The notes beneath the pieces are model-generated. The model worked only from the letters and a program-made list of their open reading frames with translations. It did no database searches and was not told the DNA's origin. The position numbers were made by a program, and so were the translations under genes. Positions 1 to 7,343 of a DNA stretch of 34,695 nt are shown piece by piece (position 1 is the stretch's first letter; each line of letters begins with the position of its first letter). Source of the stretch: JAKSCF01 sp028279945 (lineage in GTDB: Bacteria > Bacillota > Clostridia > Peptostreptococcales > JAAYPU01); assembly GCA_028279945.1 (NCBI GenBank), contig JANQMT010000162.1, positions 1 through 34,695 of the forward strand, given 5' to 3'.

Positions 1-150
1 TATTATAGGTATAAAGAAGAAGTATTTATCCGCTTCTCACCTTGCGGCAAAAAGCTAGTAAGGTAAATAAAATTCTAAATCTAAATCTTTTGATTTATAA
101 CGAAGCGGATTAGTTCCCGCTTTTTTTTATTCGTTTTTTCTAAAATTATA
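1..150 (+). promoter_or_regulatory. L20-type autoregulatory leader of the infC-rpmI-rplT operon
   Basis: The segment just before infC can fold in two exclusive ways. CCGCTTC at 30-36 can pair with GAAGCGG at 102-108 (antiterminator), or AAGCGG at 103-108 can pair with CCGCTT at 117-122 followed by eight T (terminator). A further stem ACCTT (39-43) / AAGGT (60-64) lies in the 5' part. This is the layout known for the Firmicute L20 leader, where ribosomal protein L20 binds its own leader and causes premature termination. The window may cut off the 5' end, so the promoter is not visible. The class assignment rests on position and fold rather than on a covariance-model search. Confidence 0.8.
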
Positions 151-164
151 GGAGGTGCTTAAAG

Positions 165-674
165 ATTAATAAAGAACTTCAAATCAACGAAGAAATTCGT
201 GATAAAGAAATCAGGTTAATAGATAACGATGGATCACAGTTAGGCATTGTTAGTGCAAGAGATGCACAAAAAATGGCTAATGAGAAAAAGCTTGATTTGG
301 TGAAGATTGCTCCAAATGCTAATCCACCAGTATGTAAAATTCTTGATTACGGAAAATACAAGTATGAATTACAAAAGAAAGAAAAAGAAGCAAAAAAGAA
401 ACAAAAAACCATCAGTGTTAAAGAGATTCGTTTAAGTCCAATGATCGAAGATCATGATTTAAATGTTAAAGCCAATAATGCTAATAAGTTTTTAAAAAAT
501 GGGGATAAGGTTAAGGTGACACTTAGGTTTAGAGGCCGAGAAATGGGCTATGTTAAATCTGGGTATGGTCTTATGCAAAAATTTTCTGATATTGTTCAAG
601 AACTAGGCATGGTGGAAAAGAAACCAGTACTTGAGGGTAGAAATATGATTATGATTTTGGCGCCTAAAAACTAA
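165..674 (+). CDS. infC: Translation initiation factor IF-3 (AUU start)
   Basis: Encodes IF-3, which binds the 30S subunit, keeps it apart from 50S and proofreads initiator tRNA pairing. Reading starts at ATT 165, seven bases after the strong Shine-Dalgarno GGAGGTG (151-157), and gives 169 residues, the normal family length. The first ATG in frame (273) would lose the first 36 residues of the N-domain, including INKELQINEEIRD and LIDNDGSQLG, which are typical of IF-3. AUU starts are well known in infC and allow IF-3 to repress its own translation. The C-domain carries the KEIRLSP motif and a lysine-rich linker. It is the first gene of the operon with L35 and L20. Confidence 0.95.
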   Translation: MNKELQINEEIRDKEIRLIDNDGSQLGIVSARDAQKMANEKKLDLVKIAPNANPPVCKILDYGKYKYELQKKEKEAKKKQKTISVKEIRLSPMIEDHDLNVKANNANKFLKNGDKVKVTLRFRGREMGYVKSGYGLMQKFSDIVQELGMVEKKPVLEGRNMIMILAPKN

Positions 675-703
675 AACATGTTGTTATGAGAGGAGGACTT
701 ATT

Positions 704-898
704 ATGCCTAAGATGAAAACTCATAGAGGGGCTGCAAAAAGAATTAAGTCTAGAAAAAGTGGTAAATTAAAAAGAGCAAAAGCATTTAAAAGTCATATAC
801 TTACAAAAAAATCACAGAAGAGAAAGAGAAATCTTAGAAAAGTAGGTTGCGTATCATCTGCAGATATTAAAAGAATAAAAAGAGCTTTAGGAATATAG
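704..898 (+). CDS. rpmI: 50S ribosomal protein L35
   Basis: A 64-residue, very basic protein starting MPKMKTHRGAAKRIK, the hallmark N-terminus of bacterial L35, a small protein of the large ribosomal subunit. The start at ATG 704 is set by AGGAGGA at 691-697; the ATG at 686 would place this Shine-Dalgarno inside the gene and add six unrelated residues. It lies 29 bases after infC and 26 bases before rplT in the conserved operon, and is probably controlled with them by the upstream leader. Confidence 0.97.
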   Translation: MPKMKTHRGAAKRIKSRKSGKLKRAKAFKSHILTKKSQKRKRNLRKVGCVSSADIKRIKRALGI

Positions 899-924
899 GA
901 TTACTGCTGAAGGAGGAGAAATAG

Positions 925-1284
925 ATGGCAAGAGTAAAAAAGGCAATGAATGCCAAGAAAAAGCATAAGAAAATTTTAAAACTGGCCAAAGGTTTTTATG
1001 GTTCTAAAAGTAAAACTTTTAAAGCGGCTAATCCTGCAGTAATGAGATCACTGCGTTCTGCATTTGTAGGAAGAAAGCTTAAAAAGAGAGAATATAGAAG
1101 ATTGTGGATTGCTAGAATCAATGCAGCTGCAAGAGTAAACGGCATATCTTACAGCAAATTAATGAATGGTCTTAAGCTTGCTGGAGTAGAAATTAATCGT
1201 AAAATGCTTGCAGACTTAGCTATAAATGATGCCAAAGGTTTTAGTCAGTTAGTAGACGTTGCAAAAAACAAATTACAAGCATAA
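925..1284 (+). CDS. rplT: 50S ribosomal protein L20
   Basis: Encodes L20 (119 residues), a large-subunit assembly protein binding 23S rRNA and, in Firmicutes, the repressor that acts on the leader of this operon. The N-terminus MARVKKAMNAKKKHKKILK and the stretch GFYGSKSKTFKAA are typical. The length is normal for the family. AAGGAGGAGA precedes the start. It is the last gene of the operon and is followed by an intrinsic terminator. Confidence 0.97.
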   Translation: MARVKKAMNAKKKHKKILKLAKGFYGSKSKTFKAANPAVMRSLRSAFVGRKLKKREYRRLWIARINAAARVNGISYSKLMNGLKLAGVEINRKMLADLAINDAKGFSQLVDVAKNKLQA

Positions 1285-1300
1285 ACAACACCTGATAAAG

Positions 1301-1328
1301 AAGAACTTTTAAAGAAGTTCTTTTTTTT
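1301..1328 (+). terminator. Intrinsic terminator after rplT
   Basis: AGAACTT (1302-1308) and AAGTTCT (1315-1321) form a 7-bp stem, followed by a run of T through 1328. It closes the infC-rpmI-rplT operon. Confidence 0.85.
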
Positions 1329-1389
1329 ATGAGTTAAATAAATATTCTATTCAGTATATTCCCATAAAAGAACACTTAATTGAAAACAT

Positions 1390-1420
1390 TTCTTATTTTT
1401 CGTTCGACTTCTTATAATGA
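1390..1420 (+). promoter_or_regulatory. Possible spoIIG promoter with a Spo0A-box-like site
   Basis: TATAAT at 1413-1418 is preceded by TTCGACT, six of seven bases of the inverse Spo0A box (TTCGACA), at about 1404-1410. In Bacillus the spoIIG operon is switched on by phosphorylated Spo0A at a promoter with unusual spacing. No other promoter-like sequence is visible between here and spoIIGA, and the bases directly before the gene (1766-1800) hold none. If this is the promoter, the leader is about 380 bases and runs through the whole repeat element at 1486-1765. This is inferred only; no -35 with normal spacing is seen. Confidence 0.35.
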
Positions 1421-1485
1421 CAAAATAATGAAAAAGGATGATATATAATTGCATATTGAAACGGCTTGTTGAATATTCTTATATA

Positions 1486-1765
1486 TAGGTGACATCTCGT
1501 ATAGGAATACAGGTTTTAAAAGGTTGATTTTCCCATATACTACGTTAGAATCCATTATAATATCAAAAGTATTACAAAGGATTCTGCCTTGCCTATGAAA
1601 AAATCACCTCTTTTAAAACTGCCCTGCACCTAAATCGTGTAATTTTTTCTGTGAGGCTAGGCATCGTGAGGAGCAGGTACCCTTAGGTACCTGTGACGAA
1701 TGTAACGACGCCTCACTGGAAAAAGTACATGATCTAGGCTGTATTCCTATACGAGATGTCACCTA
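1486..1765. repeat. 280-bp intergenic element: perfect 27-bp inverted repeat enclosing two branched arms
   Basis: The outer arms 1486-1512 and 1739-1765 are exact reverse complements over 27 bases. Inside, a first arm pairs 1512-1531 with 1600-1620 (one bulge, one mismatch) and contains AGAATCC/GGATTCT (1547-1553 / 1579-1585). A second arm pairs 1629-1657 with 1710-1738 (24 of 29 plus two G-U pairs) and is capped by CAGGTACC (1674-1681) / GGTACCTG (1686-1693). The whole can fold as a three-way junction. No open reading frame of note lies within. It may be a MITE-like or RNA-based mobile repeat; the family is not recognised. Confidence 0.85.
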
Positions 1766-1807
1766 CGCGGGGAACTGTGTTCACTAAAGACAATAGAGGG
1801 ATTATTC

Positions 1808-2719
1808 ATGATTGAAATATATGCAGAGTTATTATTTTTAGAAAACCTATTTATTAATTATATTATCCTACTTATAGTCTCGAAAATATGTAATGTTACA
1901 AAAAAGAAAAAGAGGCTGATTTTAGGTGCGGCCAGTGGAGCATTGTATGCGTTTGTTTTTTTTATACCGTCCATTCACTTTCTTTATTCTACTATTTTTA
2001 AAATGGCAGCATCTATTTTAATTGTTTTAATTTCTTTTTATCCTATACATTTAAAAGGATTTATTAAATTGATGGTATCCTTTTATGCCGTTAGCTTTGC
2101 TATTGGAGGCATGGTTTTGGGAGCGATATATTTTACCAGTATGAGTGGTTTGATAAAAAATAATATTTTTTATATCAATCAATTATCATACTTTAAACTC
2201 ATTTTTTTAGTAATTGCGAGCTATTATATTTTAAAATATATGTCTTGTTTGTTTAAGGAAAAAATATTGAAAAAAACACTAAAAGCTAAGATCACTATAG
2301 AAATTGATAAAAAAACAACTTGTATAACAGGACTTATAGACACAGCAAATTTTTTATTAGATCCTATTTCCCATACACCGGTAATTGTCGTGGAATTTTC
2401 TGCTCTAGAAGACTTTTTGCCTGAGGTGTTTAAGGACATACTGAAAAATCACGAAAATATAAGTACAATCCCGGATAAAATATATGAACTTGGATGGGGA
2501 CGAAGGATTCGCTTCATACCTTACTCTTCTTTAGGAGCCGAAACAGGGATGCTAATAGGTGTTAAACCTGATGTAATTTACATAGAAAAGGAAGAACAAA
2601 GTTACCAAGTTAAGAATATCATCATAGGAATATACAACGGAAAAATTAAAATTCAAAGTGATGATGAATATTCAGCGCTATTACACCCTGATATATTTAA
2701 GGAGGAAGCTTGTGTATGA
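1808..2719 (+). CDS. spoIIGA: Sporulation sigma-E processing peptidase SpoIIGA
   Basis: A membrane-bound aspartic protease that, in the mother cell, removes the pro-sequence of sigma-E after a signal from the forespore. The N-terminal half (to about residue 145) has five hydrophobic segments, starting with MIEIYAELLFLENLFINY. The C-terminal half holds the protease domain with D178 in GLIDTANFLLDP and the conserved IPYSSLGAETG stretch. The 303-residue length is normal. It is followed, with overlap, by its substrate sigE, which is the standard arrangement. The active-site motif reads Asp-Thr-Ala rather than the usual Asp-Thr/Ser-Gly, worth checking. The start has a modest ribosome site (AGAGGGA, 1794-1800). 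Confidence 0.95.
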   Translation: MIEIYAELLFLENLFINYIILLIVSKICNVTKKKKRLILGAASGALYAFVFFIPSIHFLYSTIFKMAASILIVLISFYPIHLKGFIKLMVSFYAVSFAIGGMVLGAIYFTSMSGLIKNNIFYINQLSYFKLIFLVIASYYILKYMSCLFKEKILKKTLKAKITIEIDKKTTCITGLIDTANFLLDPISHTPVIVVEFSALEDFLPEVFKDILKNHENISTIPDKIYELGWGRRIRFIPYSSLGAETGMLIGVKPDVIYIEKEEQSYQVKNIIIGIYNGKIKIQSDDEYSALLHPDIFKEEACV

Positions 2720-3453
2720 GATTTAATAAGATTCAAATTGAGAAGGCTGTTGTGTTAACTGTAAGAAACCTGGTTGTAAGTTTTCAGTTTTTGTGGAAAG
2801 AAAAGATATTCTATATTGGTGGAAGCGACATATTACCGCCTCCTCTTACTCAAGATGAAGAAAAGGTCTTTGTCAATAAACTCTTAAATGACAGTGGAAG
2901 AGCTAAAGCGGTTCTCATTGAAAGAAACTTAAGATTAGTCGTATATATTGCTAAAAAATTCGAAAATGCAGGGATTAACGTAGAGGATTTAATTTCCATA
3001 GGAACCATAGGTCTAATCAAAGCAGTTAATACCTTTAATCCTCAAAAAAATATTAAATTGGCAACTTATGCTTCAAGATGTATCGAGAATGAAATATTAA
3101 TGTATTTAAGAAGAAACAGCAAAAATAAAATTGAAATATCTTTTGACGAACCCTTAAATATTGATTGGGATGGGAATGAACTGTTGTTATCAGATATTTT
3201 AGGAACCGAAGAAGATGTTGTTTATAACAATTTAGAAGAAGAAGTCAATAAAGAATTATTAAAATATGCATTGAAAAAATTATCTTCCAGAGAAAAGAAA
3301 ATTATGGAGCTGCGCTTTGGGTTAGCAGGTGAAAAAGAAATGACACAGAAAGAAGTTGCAGATTTATTAGGGATCTCTCAGTCCTATATTTCTCGGTTAG
3401 AGAAAAAGATAATCAATCGATTAAAAAAAGAAATAAAAAAAATGACTTACTAA
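2716..3453 (+). CDS. sigE: RNA polymerase sporulation sigma factor sigma-E (precursor)
   Basis: Mother-cell sporulation sigma factor made as an inactive precursor. About 30 N-terminal residues form the pro-sequence, followed by YIGGSDILPPPLTQDEE, which matches the region just after the processing site in Bacillus pro-sigma-E. Region 2 (ERNLRLVVYIAKKFENAG, EDLISIGTIGLIKAVNTF) and region 4 (TQKEVADLLGISQSYISRLE) are intact. ATG 2716 is chosen because it is 10 bases after AAGGAGG (2699-2705) and overlaps the spoIIGA stop as ATGA; a TTG at 2710 is too close to the ribosome site. The product is 245 residues, near the usual 239. Confidence 0.97.
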   Translation: MRFNKIQIEKAVVLTVRNLVVSFQFLWKEKIFYIGGSDILPPPLTQDEEKVFVNKLLNDSGRAKAVLIERNLRLVVYIAKKFENAGINVEDLISIGTIGLIKAVNTFNPQKNIKLATYASRCIENEILMYLRRNSKNKIEISFDEPLNIDWDGNELLLSDILGTEEDVVYNNLEEEVNKELLKYALKKLSSREKKIMELRFGLAGEKEMTQKEVADLLGISQSYISRLEKKIINRLKKEIKKMTY

Positions 3454-3463
3454 AGTATCATTG

Positions 3464-3492
3464 GTATAAATGATTTATCTAAGGTAATAATT
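3464..3492 (+). promoter_or_regulatory. Sigma-F/sigma-G type promoter before sigG
   Basis: GTATA (3464-3468) and GGTAATAATT (3483-3492) are separated by 14 bases. This fits the forespore consensus (GYATA, 14-15 bases, GGNNANANTR) at all but the last base. In Bacillus, sigG is transcribed by sigma-F and then by sigma-G itself, so this site is where one is expected. Confidence 0.7.
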
Positions 3493-3547
3493 ATAATTAT
3501 ACAAAACAAAAATTAGGGGGGCAGTAAATACGACTGGAGGACAAGCA

Positions 3548-4327
3548 ATGCATATCAATAAAGTTGAAATCTGCGGCGTTAATACATCAAAGCTGCCTGT
3601 CTTTAAGGATTCAGAAATGAAGAAAATGATTGATTGTATAAAGGAGGGTGATGAGAAAACCAGAGAAGAATTTATACGAGGTAATTTAAGATTAGTGCTG
3701 AGTGTGATCCAACGATTTAACAATCGAGGTGAAAACTTGGATGACCTTTTTCAGGTTGGATGTATTGGATTGATTAAAGCATTAGATAACTTTGATACAA
3801 GGCATAATGTAAAATTCTCTACATATGCCGTACCTATGATAATTGGTGAAATACGACGATATCTTAGAGATAACAATTCTATTAGAGTGAGTAGATCTCT
3901 AAGAGATACAGCGTATAAGGCACTACAAATTAGAGAAAGGCTCATAAGAAGTAATTCTAAAGAGCCGACGATATCGGAAATATCAAAGGAACTTCAGATG
4001 GATAGAGAAGAAGTCGTTTTTGCATTAGATGCTATTCAAGACCCTATATCATTATTCGAACCTGTGTATCATGATAATGGAGATGCCATATATGTTATGG
4101 ATCAAGTCAGCGACGAAAAAAACAGCGATGAGAAATGGATGGATAACATCGATTTGGCAGAAGCATTAAAAAAATTAAACAATCGGGAAAAGCATATTTT
4201 GACTATGAGATTTTTTGAAGGTCGCACACAAATGGAGGTGGCAGACGAAATCGGAATTTCTCAAGCTCAAGTTTCACGTCTCGAAAAAACAGCTATAAGA
4301 CATATGCGTAAGCACATATTAAAATAA
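3548..4327 (+). CDS. sigG: RNA polymerase sporulation sigma factor sigma-G
   Basis: Late forespore sigma factor, 259 residues as in other spore formers. The N-terminus NKVEICGVNTSKLPV is diagnostic and contains the segment used for control by anti-sigma factors in Bacillus. Region 2 shows NLRLVLSVIQRFNNRGE and DDLFQVGCIGLIKALDNFD; region 3 follows IRVSRSLRDTAYKALQ; region 4 ends QMEVADEIGISQAQVSRLEK. The start at ATG 3548 follows a ggagga sequence (3537-3542). It has its own promoter (3464-3492) after sigE and is closed by a terminator. Confidence 0.97.
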   Translation: MHINKVEICGVNTSKLPVFKDSEMKKMIDCIKEGDEKTREEFIRGNLRLVLSVIQRFNNRGENLDDLFQVGCIGLIKALDNFDTRHNVKFSTYAVPMIIGEIRRYLRDNNSIRVSRSLRDTAYKALQIRERLIRSNSKEPTISEISKELQMDREEVVFALDAIQDPISLFEPVYHDNGDAIYVMDQVSDEKNSDEKWMDNIDLAEALKKLNNREKHILTMRFFEGRTQMEVADEIGISQAQVSRLEKTAIRHMRKHILK

Positions 4328-4335
4328 ATAAGAAT

Positions 4336-4360
4336 AAAAAAGCCTGTCAAAGGCTTTTTT
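4336..4360 (+). terminator. Intrinsic terminator after sigG
   Basis: AGCCT (4341-4345) and AGGCT (4351-4355), extended by A/T pairing on both sides, form a short hairpin with a T run to 4360. It lies nine bases after the sigG stop. Confidence 0.8.
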
Positions 4361-4373
4361 AGATTGTACATAA

Positions 4374-4590
4374 ATTGAATGCAGGTGCATCAATATTTGT
4401 TTTCGTATTAATTTGGAGAAAATTTGATAGCAGATAAGCTATAAAAGCCTAACCGCAAACAATCGCCGTCCATGGCTTAAGTTTGCTCACATACGTCCTG
4501 TATGTGCACGACTTTTATAGCTTATCTGTCATCTAAATTTTCTAACCAAATTGATACAATAAAACAAATATTTATACACCTGTATTCAAT
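4374..4590. repeat. 217-bp long-hairpin repeat element (complete copy)
   Basis: The left arm 4374-4449 and right arm 4510-4590 are imperfect reverse complements over about 75-80 bases (for example AGATAAGCTATAAAAG on the left against CTTTTATAGCTTATCT on the right). Between them lie two hairpins: GCAAAC (4455-4460) / GTTTGC (4481-4486), which itself holds GCC/GGC, and CACATAC (4488-4494) / GTATGTG (4500-4506) with loop GTCCT. A second copy of the left arm is at the end of the window (34607-34695), so this is a dispersed repeat. No coding capacity is seen. The family is not recognised. Confidence 0.85.
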
Positions 4591-4641
4591 TGCCGAGTAT
4601 TTTCTATGATTGTAGGGATTTTTAATAAAATTGATTTATTT

Positions 4642-4670
4642 TGAAACCATTTCCGTATCAAACAGTCTAA
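4642..4670 (+). promoter_or_regulatory. ECF-type promoter, probably autoregulatory
   Basis: TGAAAC (4642-4647) is followed after 17 bases by GTCTAA (4665-4670). This resembles Bacillus ECF promoters (TGAAAC, 16-17 bases, CGTC). It lies directly before the ECF sigma gene, as expected for self-activation. It also decides the start of that gene: transcription would begin near 4677, downstream of the TTG at 4631, so the TTG at 4703 is preferred. Confidence 0.6.
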
Positions 4671-4702
4671 TAATCGAAAGACAACAGAAAGGGACTAATA
4701 CT

Positions 4703-5233
4703 TTGGATATTAATATCTTGATTAAAGAAGCAAAAAAGGGAAATGATGATGCTTTTGCAGAGCTGATGGATACGTGTAAGGAGCAATTATATAGAATTGC
4801 GTACTCGTATCTAAAAAGCGAAACAGATGCTCTGGAGGCGTTGCAGGAAACGACTTTTCGTGCCTATAAAAATATAAAAAAGCTAAGGAAGCCTGAGTAT
4901 TTTAAGACATGGCTTATTCGAATACTCATTAACTATTGTAACGATGAAATCAAAAGAAGTCGTAAATATATTGCTATGGAAGAGCATTATATAAGTCAAG
5001 TGCACGATGGTGATATTTATGATTCATTGGCGTTGATGGATCTTATTCCTGCTATCTATGATTTAAAAAACGATTATCAAGAAGTCATCATTCTAAGATA
5101 CTTTGAAGACTTAAAAATAAAAGAGATTGCATATATAAAAGACATTCCTGAAGGAACGGTAAAGACAAAAATACACAGAGCTTTAGGAGAATTAAAATCT
5201 TTATTGGAAGGTGGGCAAAAAAGTGGATATTGA
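4703..5233 (+). CDS. ECF RNA polymerase sigma factor (SigV-like)
   Basis: A 176-residue extracytoplasmic-function sigma factor. Region 2 is seen as YRIAYSYLKSETDALEALQE and FRAYKNIKKLRKPEYFKTWL, region 4 as YQEVIILRYFEDLKIKEIA with PEGTVKTKIHRALGEL. Overall it resembles Bacillus SigV. The start is TTG 4703, eight bases after GAAAGGGA (4687-4694); longer versions would begin upstream of the likely transcription start. It overlaps the next gene, a membrane DUF4179 protein that is presumably its anti-sigma factor. Such pairs respond to envelope stress, but the signal here cannot be told. Confidence 0.9.
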   Translation: MDINILIKEAKKGNDDAFAELMDTCKEQLYRIAYSYLKSETDALEALQETTFRAYKNIKKLRKPEYFKTWLIRILINYCNDEIKRSRKYIAMEEHYISQVHDGDIYDSLALMDLIPAIYDLKNDYQEVIILRYFEDLKIKEIAYIKDIPEGTVKTKIHRALGELKSLLEGGQKSGY

Positions 5234-6632
5234 AAAAAAGCTTCAAGATGCAAAAAACGATTATCAAAATAATATTGCGATTCCAAACCATATTGATTCA
5301 TATATTCAAACAGGTATTAAGAAAAAGAAAAAATCCAATACCCTTAAAAATATTTTGAAAGTAGCTGCTTGCTTTGTTTTAATGTTATTTGTAAGCATTA
5401 GACTAAGTCCAACTTTTGCAGAAGCTGTTAGTGAGATTCCTTTTTTAGACAAGATTGTTGAATTGATAAATTATGATAAAAGCCTGCAATATGCTGTAGA
5501 GAACGAATATGTGCAGCCCGTTGGGAAATATGATGAGCATGAAGATATCCGATTTATGGTCAATCACATCATTGCCGATGAAAGCAGTATTTTTATATTT
5601 TATAATGTAAAAAACAATTCGGAATATAAGAGGCTAAGGTTTATGGTAGAAAAATTGTTAGATGAAAATGGCAATTCTTTAGGTGCTGCATACACTTGCT
5701 CGGATGATGTTGGTAAAGAGGATAAAAATGAAGAGGCATTAGGTATGATTGATGTTACATTAGGTAATGAAACTGAGCTGCCCAGTAAAATTGTCATGAA
5801 AGTGAAATTTGAAGTATTGGATGATAAAGAACTTGAACCACTGAAAGATATGCATGTAGGAGATGATTATGAAACGGCTAGAGAAAAGACTCAAATGTTA
5901 GAGTCGACTTGGAACATTGAAATACCAATTGATAAAGAAAGAATTGAAAGTATGAAAGAAATCCATGAGATTAATAAGACTGTCAGTGTTCAAAATCAAA
6001 AGGTTGTTATAAATTCAGTGACTATTTTTCCTACGAGAGCCTTGGTAGACGTATCTTATGATCCTAATAATAGTATGTTCATATCTGAACTCAAAGGTTT
6101 GAGATTGCTAGACGATAAAGGAGAAGTGTATGCATCTATTAATAATGGTGTTACGGCTATGGGTGATGGCGACCACAGGGTGTATTATTTAAACAGCAGC
6201 TATTTTAAAAAGCCAAAAAAACTCTACCTGGAGTTTGATGGGCTTAGAGGGATTGACAAAAAATATCAATGGGTAGAAGTGGATTTGTTTAAGGAGAAAG
6301 TATTGAGTGATCTTGGTGAGTATGTTACTTTTGACGGCATAAAAACAAGTGTGAAATCAAACCGGTATTCTTTAAGATTTGATGTAAAGCGATATGATGA
6401 AGAAACAACAACAGCTCAAATATTTTCCAGTTCATTTGAAGATTTAGAAGGGAACCAATACCACAGTCATGCCCAATCTTCACGGACAAATGACAATGAA
6501 TTGATTTATTCCATAGGCTATATAATAGACAAAGATGAATTTAAAGATGATTTTGATGGTAGAATAAAACTTAAAAGGACAGGGGTTACAGATTTTGTTG
6601 AAGGGAAGATTAGTTTTAGCATCAACCAATAG
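5223..6632 (+). CDS. DUF4179-type membrane protein, probable anti-sigma factor
   Basis: A 469-residue protein with a short lysine-rich cytoplasmic N-terminus (residues 1-42), one membrane segment (about 43-62, NILKVAACFVLMLFVSIRL), the DUF4179 signature after it (SPTFAEAVSEIPFLDKIVEL), and a large extracellular domain. Coding is overlapped with the ECF sigma gene (11 bases), so the two products are made together and the N-terminus is expected to bind the sigma factor. GTG 5223 is chosen because GGAAGGTGG lies eight bases before it; a GTG at 5211 overlaps that site. What the outer domain senses is unknown. Confidence 0.8.
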   Translation: MDIEKKLQDAKNDYQNNIAIPNHIDSYIQTGIKKKKKSNTLKNILKVAACFVLMLFVSIRLSPTFAEAVSEIPFLDKIVELINYDKSLQYAVENEYVQPVGKYDEHEDIRFMVNHIIADESSIFIFYNVKNNSEYKRLRFMVEKLLDENGNSLGAAYTCSDDVGKEDKNEEALGMIDVTLGNETELPSKIVMKVKFEVLDDKELEPLKDMHVGDDYETAREKTQMLESTWNIEIPIDKERIESMKEIHEINKTVSVQNQKVVINSVTIFPTRALVDVSYDPNNSMFISELKGLRLLDDKGEVYASINNGVTAMGDGDHRVYYLNSSYFKKPKKLYLEFDGLRGIDKKYQWVEVDLFKEKVLSDLGEYVTFDGIKTSVKSNRYSLRFDVKRYDEETTTAQIFSSSFEDLEGNQYHSHAQSSRTNDNELIYSIGYIIDKDEFKDDFDGRIKLKRTGVTDFVEGKISFSINQ

Positions 6633-6656
6633 TTATCAATACACATTAAAAATTAT

Positions 6657-6699
6657 GGGGAACGGTCTTTGTGCCGTTCCATATCATTTTTTTTATTTT
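6657..6699 (+). terminator. Intrinsic terminator between the two ECF modules
   Basis: GGAACGG (6659-6665) and CCGTTCC (6674-6680) form a perfect 7-bp stem, followed by a T-rich tract. It separates the first sigma/anti-sigma pair from the second, so they are likely independent units. Confidence 0.8.
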
Positions 6700-6701
6700 T
6701 T

Positions 6702-6730
6702 TGAGAGATATTTATTTTTAAAGACGTATG
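6702..6730 (+). promoter_or_regulatory. Possible ECF-type promoter of the second module
   Basis: TGAGAG (6702-6707) and CGTATG (6725-6730) are 17 bases apart. The downstream half fits ECF promoters of the CGTA kind, the upstream half only partly. The position directly before the second ECF gene and after the terminator makes it plausible. Confidence 0.35.
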
Positions 6731-6768
6731 TATAAATGAAACAATCAATAGCTAGAAAGGAGGCTATT

Positions 6769-7338
6769 ATGCAGGAGCGTGAACTCATTAATAATTTAAA
6801 GAATAAAAGGCCTGAGTCCTTAGAGGTATGTATGGATTTGTATGGACCTACTGTAGCATATATCGTTAAAAAGATACTGGAAGGCACAGGCAGGCTGCAG
6901 GATGTTGAAGAATGTGTCAGTGATATCTTTGTAGAGGTATGGGATAGGATTGAGGGGTATCATACGGAAAAAGGAAATTTAAAAACTTGGATTATGATGA
7001 TTGGAAAATATAAGGCATTAGATTATAGAAGAAGATTATTAAAGAAGCAGTCGGAGGTTCTAAACGACAACCAAGTTGTTTATTTAAAAGCGAAAGATAA
7101 TACAGAAAGCAAAGTATTGTCTAAGGAAAAATACGATCAGATGATACAAGCACTAAAAGAATATAATGCGCAAGATAGAGAACTATTTATTCAACGATAT
7201 TTTTATTACTATTCCATAGAAACGTTAGCCAAAGAATATGATTTGAGCAGGCAGGCCGTTGAAAACCGTCTGTATAGAGCCAGAAAATATTTGAGGGAAA
7301 TGCTTGAAGATGAGGCTTATTTAATGAGAAAGGAGTAA
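6769..7338 (+). CDS. ECF RNA polymerase sigma factor (second)
   Basis: A 189-residue ECF sigma factor. Region 2: VEECVSDIFVEVWDRIEGY and GNLKTWIMMIGKYKALDYRR; region 4: QDRELFIQRYFYYYSIETLA and LSRQAVENRLYRARKYLRE. ATG 6769 is used because AAAGGAGG (6756-6763) sits just before it; the ATG at 6736 would add eleven residues across this site. It is only distantly related to the ECF factor at 4703. Five bases separate it from its partner DUF4179 gene. Confidence 0.9.
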   Translation: MQERELINNLKNKRPESLEVCMDLYGPTVAYIVKKILEGTGRLQDVEECVSDIFVEVWDRIEGYHTEKGNLKTWIMMIGKYKALDYRRRLLKKQSEVLNDNQVVYLKAKDNTESKVLSKEKYDQMIQALKEYNAQDRELFIQRYFYYYSIETLAKEYDLSRQAVENRLYRARKYLREMLEDEAYLMRKE

Positions 7339-7343
7339 ATGGT

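Noticed and set aside
1486..1765. T-box or ribosomal-protein leader before spoIIGA
   Set aside because: No T-box sequence, and exact 27-bp terminal arms point to a repeat element.
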